DNA of 64,000 nt from Struthidea cinerea (GCA_013397865.1 VZTI01000427.1:34454-98453), one strand, 5' to 3'. Shown: positions 48,619-61,096, numbered from the stretch's first letter. Translations and numbers: made by a program. The notes: generated by a model not told the origin, from the letters alone.

Positions 48619-49062
48619 GGGCCAGGGAGCTCCTGGAGCGGGGCCGGCGGAGGCTGCGCAGCTGAGGAAGGGCCTGGAGCATCTCCGTGCCCAGGACAGG
48701 CTGAGGGAGCTGGGGCTGCTCAGCCTCGAGAGGAGCCCCAGCTGAGAGGGGCCCTCAGCCCTGGCTGTCCCTGGCTGCAGGGAGGGCTCCGGGCAGGGCC
48801 CGGGCTCTGCTCCGGGGGCCCAGCAATGGCACCAGAGCAGCGGGCAGGGCCTGAGCCCAGCGATTGCCCTGCACAGGAGGCAGAACTTCTGCTCTGGGCA
48901 GTGCCCAGCCCTGCACAGATTGTCCAGAGAGGCTCTGGGCTCTCCTCCCTGGGGCTGTTGCAGAGCTGTGTGCACACAGTGCTGTGCCCTGTGCTCTGGG
49001 ATGGCCCTGCTGGAGCAGGGAGGTGCCACCAGGTGCCCGCTGTGGTTCCTGCCCCAGCCTGG
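48619..49062 (+). mobile_element. CR1 LINE fragment, group C, plus sense
   Basis: Almost exact reverse complement of 10985-11425. It runs from GGGGCCAGGGAGCTCCTGGA to GTGCCACCAGGTGCCCGCTG. One visible difference is CTGCTCTGGGCAGTGCCC here versus the reverse of GGGCACTGCCCAGGGCAGAA there. Confidence 0.88.
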
Positions 49063-50169
49063 GATTATGTGTAATATTTAGATTTTTTTTAAAAAATTGC
49101 TCCCCGACACAGGTGTTGAGTGAATCGCCTCAAGTCACAAAGTGTTAAAACACCTAAATATCTGCCTATTTTTGTTGTTAATCACTGTAAGAAGGATTAA
49201 AAACCATGGATATCCTGCCTGACAAGTTCCTAGGCTGGGAGTTAGCAGGGGTGACACCATGGTTGGCAGAGTCACCAAATCCCAGACACGGCAAAAAGCA
49301 GCAGAACTGGGTTTGGGAGCAACCTCGAGCTCCTCACTCTGGCTGATACGTCCGAGATGATTTATGGAGGGACAACTGCAAAGAAAATCCCTTCTGAGTG
49401 ATCACCAGAGGATCACCTCTGAGATCACCACTGAGAACAGACTTCTAAGAATTACTTAGTAACCCCCAGAGAAATAAGCCACAAAAATGGCACCAAAGTC
49501 CAAAGAATTTGGTTCCTTTCATGGTGAAAACCCAGCACAGCCACGTTGGGATGATATCCTGGGATTGGCCCCATGGAAATCCACCTCAGAGGCATTTGAG
49601 ACCTTCCCAGAAACAAGGAGTGCTGTGCCAACCCCAGGGAACACCAGCAGGACCCCCAGGACATCCCAACCAGTCAGTTCCGTGATCCCAACCCATGAAT
49701 GGGCACAGCCCCCTTGCCCGTGATTTGTAACCCACACAGAATCCCAAACACCTGTAAAGGGCCTCTAAAGCCATAGCTGGGACACCCCTCTTTCTCCAGG
49801 ATAAGCCTGAGTCCTTTACTGAATTAAAGAAAGGAGAAGGATGATTTAATCCCAGTTGATTCTCCCTTTACACCGTGGAGTCCAAAATTTCCTATGCACA
49901 GCAGAGCCTCCGCAGCTGGAAATGAATTAAGGGTCGAGGATTTTCAAGGGGCCTGGATTGTATTGGAGAAATAATCAAATAAAGCCTGACAGATTTCACA
50001 CACGGCTCGAAAATCCAATTGTTTACGAAAACATAATCTCGGGAATATTAGAGTCAGGCAAGCGGCATAATGGGCCTTAATAAATAAATAATAAAAAACA
50101 CAAAATAAACCAAAAAACCCCCTTTGTGCTGGAAAGCCAATTGCAAAAATTCCATACAATTCTGTTCTG
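49063..50169. other. Unique intronic sequence
   Basis: Nothing recognised. Confidence 0.45.
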
Positions 50170-50530
50170 CTGCTGTCAAACCCTCTCGGCTTCCTCTCCC
50201 AGGCTGGTGATCCCAAACCCAATCCTTAATTCTTGATCCTACTGGCTCAACCCAGTCCTGGCTTCGTCTCCCAGCAAGGCCCATCTGGGGCTGCTGATCC
50301 CAAATCCAGTCCCTTGATTCTTGATCCTACTGGCTCATCCCAGTCCAGGCTTCCTCTCCCAGCACAGCTCATCTGGGGCTGCTGATTCCCCAAACCGATC
50401 CCAAATCTTGATCCTACACCCAGGCTCATCCCAGTCCTGGCTTCCTCTCCCAGCACAGCCCATCTGGGGCTGCTGATCCCAAATCCAGTCCCTTGATTCT
50501 TGATCCTACTGGCTCATCCCAGTCCTGTTG
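50170..50530. repeat. 88-92-bp tandem repeat, about 4 copies
   Basis: The mark TTGATCCTAC recurs at 50233, 50321, 50408 and 50500 (spacings 88, 87, 92). Each unit carries CATCTGGGGCTGCTGAT and CTTCCTCTCCCAGCA. Copies are imperfect, and the third carries small insertions. Confidence 0.94.
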
Positions 50531-53434
50531 GGAGCGTGGCACCCAAGCTTCCAACTGGAGCATCTCGGGTTTGGATGATCCATGAGGGGAAAGTGCCGCA
50601 TTCCAGGGCCAAAACGGTTCGGAAAAGGGGGAAGAACCTTCTGGTCAGTGGTCACCAGCGAGACTGAGCAGCCACAGGTCACTTGTTCCATGGAACAGCC
50701 CCTCTCCTGCCATTAGAGGGAAATTCCTGGGGACTCTTCCTTTGGATCCAACACGCACTGCATCCGGCCCCACTTGAATCCCAGCAGATGTTCCATGTTG
50801 CTCTATCCAGCATTTCCTCTTTTCCATTATTTTCTCCTCTGCGACATGAAAGCGTCACTGAATTCCACCAATTTGTTCAATTAATTGCTGTTCAGCAGAT
50901 GACAGAAGGTCAGCACGTGACAGGGATGCCTCTGGATCCCAGGACGGGAATTCCGCAGGCAGCTTGCTCCGTCGTTCCCTTGGCCCGTGGTTGAACCTCC
51001 AAACCTTTTCCACCTGTCCTGTTCCAAAAGTGATGAAGACGATCCCGAAGCTGGAGTGGCTGGGAATATCTGTGGGCTCCCTGGCTGATATTTGGAGAGA
51101 GAAATATCAAAAGGCAGGACAGAATTCCAGGTTTTCTGCAGCAGACATGAAACAAGGGAAACCTGACCCCAGATTAGCCCACGAGGAAGGGGAAAGGACA
51201 GGGAAGACAGATCCAAAAGGAATGAACCAGATGCTGATTGATTTGGTGCTGAATTTTTGCCCTGAGCGCTGTGATCCAGGATATCCTGCCCTGCCCCTTT
51301 TCCCAGAGCAGCATCCTGTGAGCCTGGCTATGCCCAGAGCCCGTCCTCATCCAACAGCGGCTCCACCAGCCCATCACGAACAATTTAAAAATATAATTTA
51401 TGCCAGCCAGCTTTATTTTATTTCATTTTTTCATTGCAAGAAGGTCATCATGACACAATTATGGCTGGCTGGCAGATTTTCTTTTCCGTGCATTGATTTA
51501 TGCCAGGCCACATTTCATCTTGATTTAAACCACCATTCAATGTGTTTGGAAAGAAACACTTCAGATTAAAATCTGACTCATTGACAGATATCAAAATACC
51601 ATTAAAAGGAGCCAGCAACAGGTGTTTGAAAGCACTTCCATAAATCCATTCCTGATTTATTGATGATCGTTCCACACGTTTGCAGATGACTCAGTTTACT
51701 CCTCTGGGGTGATTAATGCCGAACAAAATTCCCTTTAACGGCCCACACGTGTCCAACAGCTCAGTTTTGGGCCAGGCACGGAGATCAGGGCAGCAGCACC
51801 AGGGTGGGCACACAAGGATTGATTTAAAACACAGCAGCCGGGTTATCCCAAATAACACCTTCCCCCCCACTCCCCCCCCAAATCCCATTAAGTGTCCTTG
51901 GAATAACACATCTGCCACTTAACATGGATTCAGAGTGGTTATTACCCACACGGGGGTAAGATCAGATGGCAAAGATCATCTACAGGTGAAGGAAGGCAAA
52001 GTCCAGTGGATGTAGAAATCCCACAAGCTGAGTTGTTTGTCTCATTCCCCCATTTCCAGCAGTAAGGAAAGGGCTGGGACAGCTCCATGTGGGGCAGAGC
52101 TCTGTCCGTGAGGGAGCCAAGGACACAAGGCTGGATGTTTTCTTATCAAGAGGTGCTTTTTCCTTTCTCCAATCAAAACTCAGCGGGGGCTGTAGTGGAG
52201 CTCAGAGGCTCAGGGACAATGTCCCTTATCCATTGTCCCTTAGATCCAGGACTTCATGGAGACAGCGCTGGGAACCCTTTCTGAAGGACTGGGATTAACT
52301 GAAACATCAGTTTAACCTGGAAACTAAAAACACGGGGGAACAGAAGGTCCCGGATCTCCGGTGTCGTTTGGAAGGGTAAATCCCATTAGCCCGGACAGGA
52401 AAATCCAGGTCATGGATTGCAATCCTGGTTTCCTCGGAGGATCCAGGGGCTGCTGAGCATCTCCCATGCTACAGCTGCAGGGCAGTAGAGGCTGCATTGG
52501 ATGGGGCATCTGCTCCCTCCAGGTTTCTCTGGGGTGGTGGGGTAGGCTCAAGCTCAGCTGTTTGCAAGGAGGGTTTGGAGCGGACGATCCCTGCAAACAC
52601 GAACCCCTCCGGTACTCCACGCCCTGGGAGCAAACGCTGATCCCTCCTGCATTTACCGCCTCTGGATAAGGACTCACGCTTTGTTTACTTGTTTCAGGTG
52701 ACATTATTTTATTTCCAATGCCGCCCTTTATCTCCCCACAAAGCATTCCAAATCCCGCGCCTGTGGACGTGAGTGCCTGCACACGCGGATCCCAATTCGC
52801 TTTGAGTTTTATCTTCCCAGTTTTCCAGCGGTTTGGATTTTCTTGTTAAAGCAGATTCTGATTGATTCCTGGTGTGCTCTGGCCAGCTGGTTCTGCTCCC
52901 ACTCCTTGTCAGCAGCTTAACAGAACAGTGATTCACGGCAGGTCAGCTGCAATTTGCTCAATTATTAACAACTCCAGGATTTTTTACCATCCCTCTGAGG
53001 ACACTTCAGCCTAAGCCTGATTTGTCTTCATCTCCAGCTCAATTCAACAGCACAAATCCTGCGAGTTCTTTGAGCTCGTGTTCAGTGCATGGGATGCCCT
53101 TTCCTGACTTCCCCTACCCTTTAAAACACAGATTTCTAATTGCGTCGCGAGCTGCTAGGGCACCCAGTGAGTTTGTCTCCACTGAGCTGCAGAAACTCTT
53201 TTCATCTCCTTCCAGAAATAATTATGCTGGTTTATCAGTGTCTATAGGAAGCTTGAATGATGCCTCTTAATATGCATTAACTTGTATTTTTTGGAGCCAC
53301 AAAAATTGGCCCAGTGAAGTCACTCCAGCGATTACTGTCCCTGTTAGTTTCCAGTAATCCACGAGATGTATTTATTGGCAAGTCACTTGTGTGGTATTTC
53401 CAGAGACAGTACCTAATTGAATTTAAAATGCATT
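50531..53434. other. Unique intronic sequence, 2.9 kb, repeat-free
   Basis: No gene seen. The A/T-rich block 51390-51680 has a short inverted pair GCCAGCCAGC and GGCTGGCTGGC (about 51404 and 51462) and looks like candidate conserved intronic DNA. A C run interrupts at 51863-51879. Confidence 0.45.
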
Positions 53435-53993
53435 CCTGATGCTCGTAAAAGCAATAAAAATGTCACCCTCTGCCTGCACATTAAAAATTCATCCCATGCA
53501 AGGAGAGGACAAACGCATAAAACGATCATTATGATGTGCAAATGGACTCGGTGCAGGAAAACCAGCCCGGTCTCTGCCTGGACATAAAAACATTAAGAGA
53601 TCAGAGCACAAATGGCACCATTTAGGGAATTTTTAAAGGTGCTGAAGAGAAAATGCTCCCATTAGTAGCATGACTAAGGCTTGCTTCAGACATGGGCTTT
53701 GTACCAGTTTCAACAGCGTGGCTCCTGTGTGAGAGCAGAATTAATTCCCTGAAATAAAAACAAACCCCCATTCCATGTTGGTGATCCTGCCCAGCACATT
53801 ATCCATGTGACTCCTTTTCTCATGAGCATTTATGCCAGAGGGGAGACCAGGAGCGTTTTAAATCTCTTCCCACTCAGGACAGAACTTGCACACTTATTTA
53901 TAGCCCAGAAACTCATCCCCGACTTCGCCGTGCACAGGTGTCCTTCGAAAACCCGGCCAAGGGAGCTGCTGCCCTTGTCCTTTACTTCCTAAA

Positions 53994-54255
53994 GGCTTCC
54001 CAGTGCCAGAGGGCAGGGCTGGATGGGATATTGGGAAGGAATTGTTCCCTGGGAGGGTGGGCAGGCCCTGGCACAGGGTGCCCAGAGCAGCTGTGGCTGC
54101 CCCTGGATCCCTGGCAGTGCCCAAGGCCAGGCTGGACACTGGGGCTTGGAGCAGCCTGGGACAGTGGAAGGTGGCCCTGCCCATGGCAGGGGGTGGAAAT
54201 GGGCATTTTTAAGGTCCCTTCCAACACAATTCATTCTGGGATTCCATGATTCTAT
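53994..54255 (+). mobile_element. CR1 LINE 3' fragment, group A
   Basis: It runs from GGCTTCCCAGTGCCAGAGGG to CATTCTGGGATTCCATGATT and CTATAC. Its twin is at 55260-55521. Confidence 0.95.
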
Positions 54256-54611
54256 ACAAATCCACCTTTTTTCCGGAGTTGTCATTGACACCTGTGGTAC
54301 CACAGTGCTTTTCCCCCCTCCTCTTTCATTTTTATCTTGGCTAAAGAACTTTCATCGCACTCTGCTCAACTCTTCCTTTCTGTCTGCTCAGCACAAAGTA
54401 ACTTTACAGGTAATTAAGCACACTGTGAGTCATTAACTCCTCTCCAGATTCCCGAGAGGCTCCTCCAAATTGAGTCCAGATGCAGAAATTAAAATCCATC
54501 TTTTGCTCACACAGATTAATTTTTCATAGGAGAGAAATATTACAAATTCCTCCTTTTCCCACACTGGAATTGACTGACTCTGGTTACCACAGTCCTGGGG
54601 TCCAGCCCTGG

Positions 54612-54699
54612 TCATGGAATCAGAAATCCATGGAATGGTTTGGGTTGGAGGGACCTTAACGCCCATCCAGCGTCACCCCTGCCATGGGCAGGGACACCT
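54612..54699 (-). mobile_element. CR1 3' terminal fragment, antisense, cut by the N
   Basis: CATGGAATGGTTTGGGTTGG to CATGGGCAGGGACACCT. It is cut off by the N at 54700; the full version is at 55878-56032. Confidence 0.93.
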
Positions 54700-54700
54700 N
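54700..54700. other. Single-N contig join
   Basis: One N at the exact boundary of a direct duplication. Confidence 0.97.
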
Positions 54701-55965
54701 CCTGATGCTCGTAAAAGCAATAAAAATGTCACCCTCTGCCTGCACATTAAAAATTCATCCCATGCAAGGAGAGGACAAACGCATAAAACGATCATTATGA
54801 TGTGCAAATGGACTCGGTGCAGGAAAACCAGCCCGGTCTCTGCCTGGACATAAAAACATTAAGAGATCAGAGCACAAATGGCACCATTTAGGGAATTTTT
54901 AAAGGTGCTGAAGAGAAAATGCTCCCATTAGTAGCATGACTAAGGCTTGCTTCAGACATGGGCTTTGTACCAGTTTCAACAGCGTGGCTCCTGTGTGAGA
55001 GCAGAATTAATTCCCTGAAATAAAAACAAACCCCCATTCCATGTTGGTGATCCTGCCCAGCACATTATCCATGTGACTCCTTTTCTCATGAGCATTTATG
55101 CCAGAGGGGAGACCAGGAGCGTTTTAAATCTCTTCCCACTCAGGACAGAACTTGCACACTTATTTATAGCCCAGAAACTCATCCCCGACTTCGCCGTGCA
55201 CAGGTGTCCTTCGAAAACCCGGCCAAGGGAGCTGCTGCCCTTGTCCTTTACTTCCTAAAGGCTTCCCAGTGCCAGAGGGCAGGGATGGATGGGATATTGG
55301 GAAGGAATTGTTCCCTGGGAGGGTGGGCAGGCCCTGGCACAGGGTGCCCAGAGCAGCTGTGGCTGCCCCTGGATCCCTGGCAGTGCCCAAGGCCAGGCTG
55401 GACACTGGGGCTTGGAGCAGCCTGGGACAGTGGAAGGTGGCCCTGCCCATGGCAGGGGGTGGAAATGGGCATTTTTAAGGTCCCTTCCAACCCAATTCAT
55501 TCTGGGATTCCATGATTCTATACAAATCCACCTTTTTTCCGGAGTTGTCATTGACACCTGTGGTACCACAGTGCTTTTCCCCCCTCCTCTTTCATTTTTA
55601 TCTTGGCTAAAGAACTTTCATCGCACTCTGCTCAACTCTTCCTTTCTGTCTGCTCAGCACAAAGTAACTTTACAGGTAATTAAGCACACTGTGAGTCATT
55701 AACTCCTCTCCAGATTCCCGAGAGGCTCCTCCAAATTGAGTCCAGATGCAGAAATTAAAATCCATCTTTTGCTCACACAGATTAATTTTTCATAGGAGAG
55801 AAATATTACAAATTCCTCCTTTTCCCACACTGGAATTGACTGACTCTGGTTACCACAGTCCTGGGGTCCAGCCCTGGTCATGGAATCAGAAATCCATGGA
55901 ATGGTTTGGGTTGGAGGGACCTTAACGCCCATCCAGCGTCACCCCTGCCATGGGCAGGGACACCT
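54701..55965. repeat. 1,265-bp duplicated block, copy 2
   Basis: See 53435-54699. Sequence continues naturally past 55965 into the rest of a CR1 fragment, so this copy has the intact right flank and copy 1 the intact left flank. Confidence 0.97.
55260..55521 (+). mobile_element. CR1 LINE 3' fragment, group A (twin of 53994)
   Basis: Identical to its twin except for the two substitutions given above, and probably the same element represented twice. Confidence 0.95.
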
Positions 55966-56032
55966 TCCACCGTCCCAGGCTGCTCCAAGCCCCAATGTCC
56001 AACCTGGCCTTGGGCATTTCCAGCGATTCCAG
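55878..56032 (-). mobile_element. CR1 3' terminal fragment, antisense, complete
   Basis: It runs from GGTCATGGAATCAGAAATCC through GGCAGGGACACCTTCCACCG to GGCATTTCCAGCGATTCC. Confidence 0.93.
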
Positions 56033-57829
56033 CCATTCCACCCCGAGCACAGGTTCAGGGCAGCTCAAGAGCAAGAAAAGAACTTGATCTTGACCTCCCA
56101 GACAGGAATCCCTAATTTTTGGCCCAAAACAGATGGAAAAAAGAGCAGAGCCCCATTCCTCTCCACGTTGGTGAAGGTTCCTGCACTCCCTCCCAATTTG
56201 AGTTCAGTTGGAAGCTCCCAAAGAGGAGCCACATTCCCTGTTTTCCTCAAATCAACACGAATTTAACACTTCCCATGCAATAAAGGGGAAAATGCCAATG
56301 AGTAAAAGCCTTTCCCTTGCCCTGGTCAGCTCCTGAACCAATCTCCTCCTGCCGCAGGCACGGTGGCTCCCGTCACTGAGAATTTCCTGCGACACAACGA
56401 GAGCCACGGTGCGTTAGGGGCACAAAAATGTAAATAATTAATTTACCAAATTTATAGTCTGTGGGCATTTAGTGATCAAATCAGTTCATTTCACTCAGCG
56501 GGGATTTCATGCTCAGCAACAGCTTCTGAACAAGATCCCCCATCGACAGTGCCAGGGGCTACTTCCTGTAACATCTTATTTTGTGCTAATTATTGCCTAT
56601 CTCTGGATCAATATTTCCGCATCTTCACGAGGGGAAAGCACTGCTTGTGCAGGGAAGGCCTCCAGACATCCCACACAATGAGATGCACATCTAAAGAGCT
56701 CTCTGTAATCACGTTAAAGGCTTTGTGCTCCATCTCTCCTGGGCTCTGCTGGGACAAAACACAGCAATTCCCAGGTAAAGGATGTGTGCTTCACTCGGGA
56801 GATGTGCACACACAGCACCATTTCTAATCTTCAAGCACAGAAACAAGACTGTACCCAATTTATGCATCTTCCAAACAAATCCACCTGGCAAACTGTGGGA
56901 GCAGCCAGGAGTAGTTTTGGAACAGCCAAAACCGCACGGCTCTGTTGTAATAGATATTGAAACCAATATTCCTGGCTTTCCTGAGCAACTCCTGGTGGGT
57001 TTTAAGGAAAACATGGGCTGGTTTTGGTTTGGAAATGACAGCTTTTGGATGAAACTGATGCAAATCCCACCGTGACAACATTCCCCGTGGAGTTTCTTCC
57101 TGGTAAAGGCTACAGCTTCATGCCAGAACAAATTGTAAACTGGAGGTTTTTTGCCTTTTTTACATCCAAGTTCAATTTCACGCCCTGGGTTATTTAAGGA
57201 GGAGAACGAACCCCATCACCTTCACTTATTGCTCACCTTGTCCCAAATTCGAGAGGACAGGTGGAATACTGGGAATGATGTAAATCACAGAGGGATACAA
57301 AAGCCAGCCCAGCAGCTGGCCAGGGAGAAGGACAAGCTGGAGGAGCCACCACAACCCATCCCTCTCTAAAACCACGTCCACCATGTCCTCACTGCCCTCA
57401 CCCAGCTGGGTGCAACCCTGACACAGCACAGAGGTAACCCCAGCGAGATTCAGAGAGAGCAGATAGATAAAAGCAGTGATAATTAAACTCTGAGAGGGAA
57501 AAAACTCAATCAGGAATGATCAGACACACTCCCTTTGCTCCACCAGTAATTACAGATGGTCATAGAGGTTTTCTCCAGGAAAAAAAACCAGGAAAGAACC
57601 TGCCACTCTGAGCAAAGAAAAAGCTCCCTAAAGCACCTTAGGAATCATTTAAAATACTCGTTTCAGCCAAATTTCTCAGTTTACCTGCCAGATTAGCCAC
57701 TGCTGAGCTCACCAAGCCGCAGGCGTGCGAAACAGATAACTCCAATACAGCAACACAGAGGAGAGAAATTGTACAGACACCAACCCACTGCACTGATCCC
57801 ACATCTACACATCCTCCAGCCTGCACGTT
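56033..57829. other. Unique intronic sequence
   Basis: Nothing recognised. It is moderately A/T-rich at 56400-57150. Confidence 0.45.
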
Positions 57830-58840
57830 CTAAATACACCCTAAATACACTCTAAATACACTCTAAATACACCCTGAATATACCCTAAATACACCCTAAA
57901 TACACTCTAAATACACCCCAAATACACCCTGAATACACCCTAAATACACTCTAAATACACCCTAAATGCACTCTAAATACACCCTGAATACACTCTAAAT
58001 ACACCCTGAATACACCCTAAATACACTCTAAATACACCCTAAATACAACATAAATACACCCTAAATACACTCTAAACACAACCTAAATACACCCTAAATA
58101 CACTCTAAATCCACCCTAAATACAATCTAAATACACTCTAAATACACCCTGAATACCCTAAATACACTCTAAATACAACATAAATACACCCTAAATACAC
58201 TCTAAATACATCCTAAATACAACATAAATACACCCTAAACGCAACCTAAATACAATCTAAATACACCCTAAATACACCCTGAATACACTCTAAATACACC
58301 CTAAATGCAGTCTAAATANCACGACCTAAATACACCCTAAATACACCGTAAATACAATGTGAATACACCCTAAATACACCCTGAATACACTCTAAATACA
58401 CCCTAAATACACTCTAAATACCCCCTAAATACAACTTAAATTCACCCTAAATACAACCTAAATATACCCGAAATACACCCGAAATGTACCCGAAATACGA
58501 CCTAAACACGCCCTAAATACACCGTAAATACAATGTGAATACACCCTAAATACACCCTGAATACACTCTAAATACACCCTAAATACACTCTAAATACCCC
58601 CTAAATACAACTTAAATTCACCCTAAATACAACCTAAATATACCCGAAATACACCCGAAATGCACCCGAAATACTACCTAAACACACCCTAAATACACTG
58701 TAAATACAATGTAAATACACCCCAAATACACCCCAAATACACTGTAAATACACCCTAAATACACCGTAAATACAATGTAAATACACCCTAAATACACCGT
58801 AAATACAATGTGAATACACCCTAAATACACCCTAAGTACA
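57830..58840. repeat. 11-bp minisatellite (CTAAATACACC)n, about 1 kb
   Basis: About 90 units of CTAAATACACC and close variants (CTCTAAATACA, CCTGAATACA, CATAAATACA). From about 58330 the variants recur in the same order at a 176-bp spacing (ACCGTAAATACAATGTGAAT at 58345 and 58521), a higher-order unit of sixteen 11-mers. A lone N lies at 58318. The reverse strand reads GGTGTATTTAG, giving artificial YLHCIYGVFRV-like frames. Confidence 0.97.
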
Positions 58841-59374
58841 GGAACCATCCCGTTTCCTCACGGATCACCGCTGCTGTCCCGTGAATGTCAGGAATTACTG
58901 CCGCAATATTCCCCTCACACCCGGCACCGCACCCGAACAGCAGAGCAACAGCTTTCCCCGCGCCGCGGCTTCGCCTCCAGCAGCGTCATTTTGTAATGCC
59001 AAGGCCAAAATCAGCTCCCAGTTCCCTGCCAAGGAGCGTCCGGGGGGTGTCCTCACACACGTCCCACAGGTCAAGCCAATGCAGGGCTGGAGTTATTGAG
59101 CTTTTAGTTTGGAATTGTGCCCAGATCTTCACTTAATTTGGCCTTCAGACTCTCACACGCTCCACAGCGCGAACGTGCTCCCGAGTCCTGCGCTGCAGCA
59201 AGGTGCATCCAAAGACTGTCCCTATTGTTCCTCTCGATTTTGGGGTTTTGTGGGTTTGCATGCGGGATGCGATTTGGCCGCACTCAGCAGCTGCTTCGCC
59301 CGGATCACTGACAAACATTAAAATCCCTCTGTCCGAAGGGTCTGGATGAATTCACGCGTTTTACGCTCCCTCTG
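58841..59374. other. Unique intronic sequence, CpG-containing
   Basis: The stretch 58900-59060 is C-rich with several CpG (CCCCGCGCCGCGGCTTCG). Nothing else recognised. Confidence 0.45.
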
Positions 59375-59770
59375 CAGGGGAAGCAGTAATTCCCTTTATT
59401 TCAAAGCTCCTCAGTGTCGCTGTTAAGTACCGTGAACGGCGAGTAACGACACAATTCAAGTTCAGGAAGAAAGTAGTTACTTAATTAATTATAATTTGGT
59501 TTATGTAACTTGGTTCTTAAAAATGACAGGAGGCCATTGGATCTTGGACCAGCCACCCCCTGTCCCATTGGCCAAAGCTCACAACACCTACTTCAAAATA
59601 TTATTTCACTGTGTACCATAACAGCTCTGAAAAACAGGTCCCAGGCGCACAGATAAAACTCAGTTTACAAAAACCCATAGCAGTGTTTATCACAGCTTTC
59701 ATGAGAGCCACAGAGCTCTCACAGAATGCTGCAGGAAGCTGAAACATTTCTCCACCAAAGCTTTTCAGCA
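59375..59770 (-). mobile_element. Possible solo LTR of an endogenous retrovirus, minus orientation
   Basis: The minus-strand reading has LTR-like order: TTTGGCCAATGGGACAGG (CCAAT-type box) upstream of an A/T-rich part with TTATAATTAATTAAGTAACT, then GAAATAAAGGGAATT, a polyadenylation-like AATAAA near the 3' side. I could not find matching TG..CA ends with a target duplication and no retroviral genes are present, so this is tentative. It could be unique sequence. Confidence 0.3.
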
Positions 59771-61096
59771 TCCACACCTCAGAGCCAGCCTGTGCTGTTT
59801 TGGCTTTGCCTGAACAAACAGGCTTGGCCACGTCTCCCTCCCCGGAGGATTCCAGCCAGCACACCAGGATCACACCACCCTCATCCCAACACACATCTCA
59901 AGGGCTCTGTGTTTGTCAAGAGTTAAGTGAAGTGACAGCTCATCAGATCCCTTATGAAATCTTCGTTCTTGTTGAAATGCATTTTTCACGATGCTTTATC
60001 ATAATAAAATAAAAAATAAAAATATTTCAGGGACGAGTGGCGCATCAGTTTCCACTTTTTTCCATCAGTTTGCTGCTCACCCACAGCTGGGTTGGCTGGG
60101 CAATGGGATAAGTGTCAGCCATCCTTAAGGAAAGGTGGAATGAAGGCTGCAGCCTTGGATATTCCCTTTGGATTACAAACCACGCTGCTGGGCTGGGTAA
60201 TTCACTGTGCTTCTCTCCAGAACTCCTAGCCAGCCTTTTCCAGCAGGGAGAAAACCCCACCTCTTCCTAATCTACGGGGATTTAAGCGACGGCATCAAAT
60301 CTGCGCTGGAGCTTTCCGATTTCCAGCCGATAAACACCAATTAGACCATGGCAAGGGCTAACACCTTTCCTTGGCTCTTGCCACGGTGTTTGTTACGGGG
60401 CCCGTGGCAGGAAGGTGGCCATGGCCAGTGACGGAGTCGCTGATATCCCTCTTATCCCATGGCCACTTGTTTCTTAAAAGAATTGGCACCACCCAAGCAC
60501 TCCACTGCTCTGTGGGCACAATTCCAGTCATCCCAAGTTTTCCTCTCTTCCCCAGCCATGGCAATTGAGCTTCCACCCACCTTTCAGGCCAGGGAATTCA
60601 TTTCAGTGCTGTGTTTCTAAACCCCCCTTTCTAGCAGAACCCAGAGTGTGTTTGTAGCCACCACCACGGAGCTCTCCGGGAGTTGGTGCCAGCAGAAGGC
60701 AGCCGTGGCAGCGGCTGTTCTCAGCAAGTCTGAAGCTTTGGAAGTGCAAAATGCTGGGTCTTTCCACTAAAAGCCCACTTAGGAAATCCTAAAGAGCTCC
60801 ACAGCAAATCGAAACTTCAATGAATCCTTCACGAAAGTCGGAGGACTCCAAGTCAATGCACTGCCAAGCACTTACGGACACCGCAATTCCTGCCGGGATG
60901 TTTCAGTCTCAGCTGCTCTACCTCCACTCAGACCTGAGGCTTGGAGAGTTTGGGAATGCTGTAATCAAGGGCAGGAGCTCAGGGGCCAGCTAGAAGGGAC
61001 AGCTGAGAAACTCATCAAACATTAAACACTCACTACGGGCCCTGCTGGCACTGTGAGCTCCTCAAGTGCATCCCTTGGGAGTTTAATTTTGGGCTC
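59771..61096. other. Unique intronic sequence
   Basis: Nothing recognised. Confidence 0.45.

Larger units (their letters stand above)
53435..54699. repeat. 1,265-bp duplicated block, copy 1
   Basis: Matches 54701-55965 base for base at an offset of 1266, except C/A at 54019 versus 55285 and A/C at 54226 versus 55492 in my reading. It ends exactly at a lone N. Confidence 0.97.

Noticed and set aside
57638..58819. Minus-strand frame with YLHCIYGVFRV repeats
   Set aside because: It is a translation of the 11-bp minisatellite and has no independent support.
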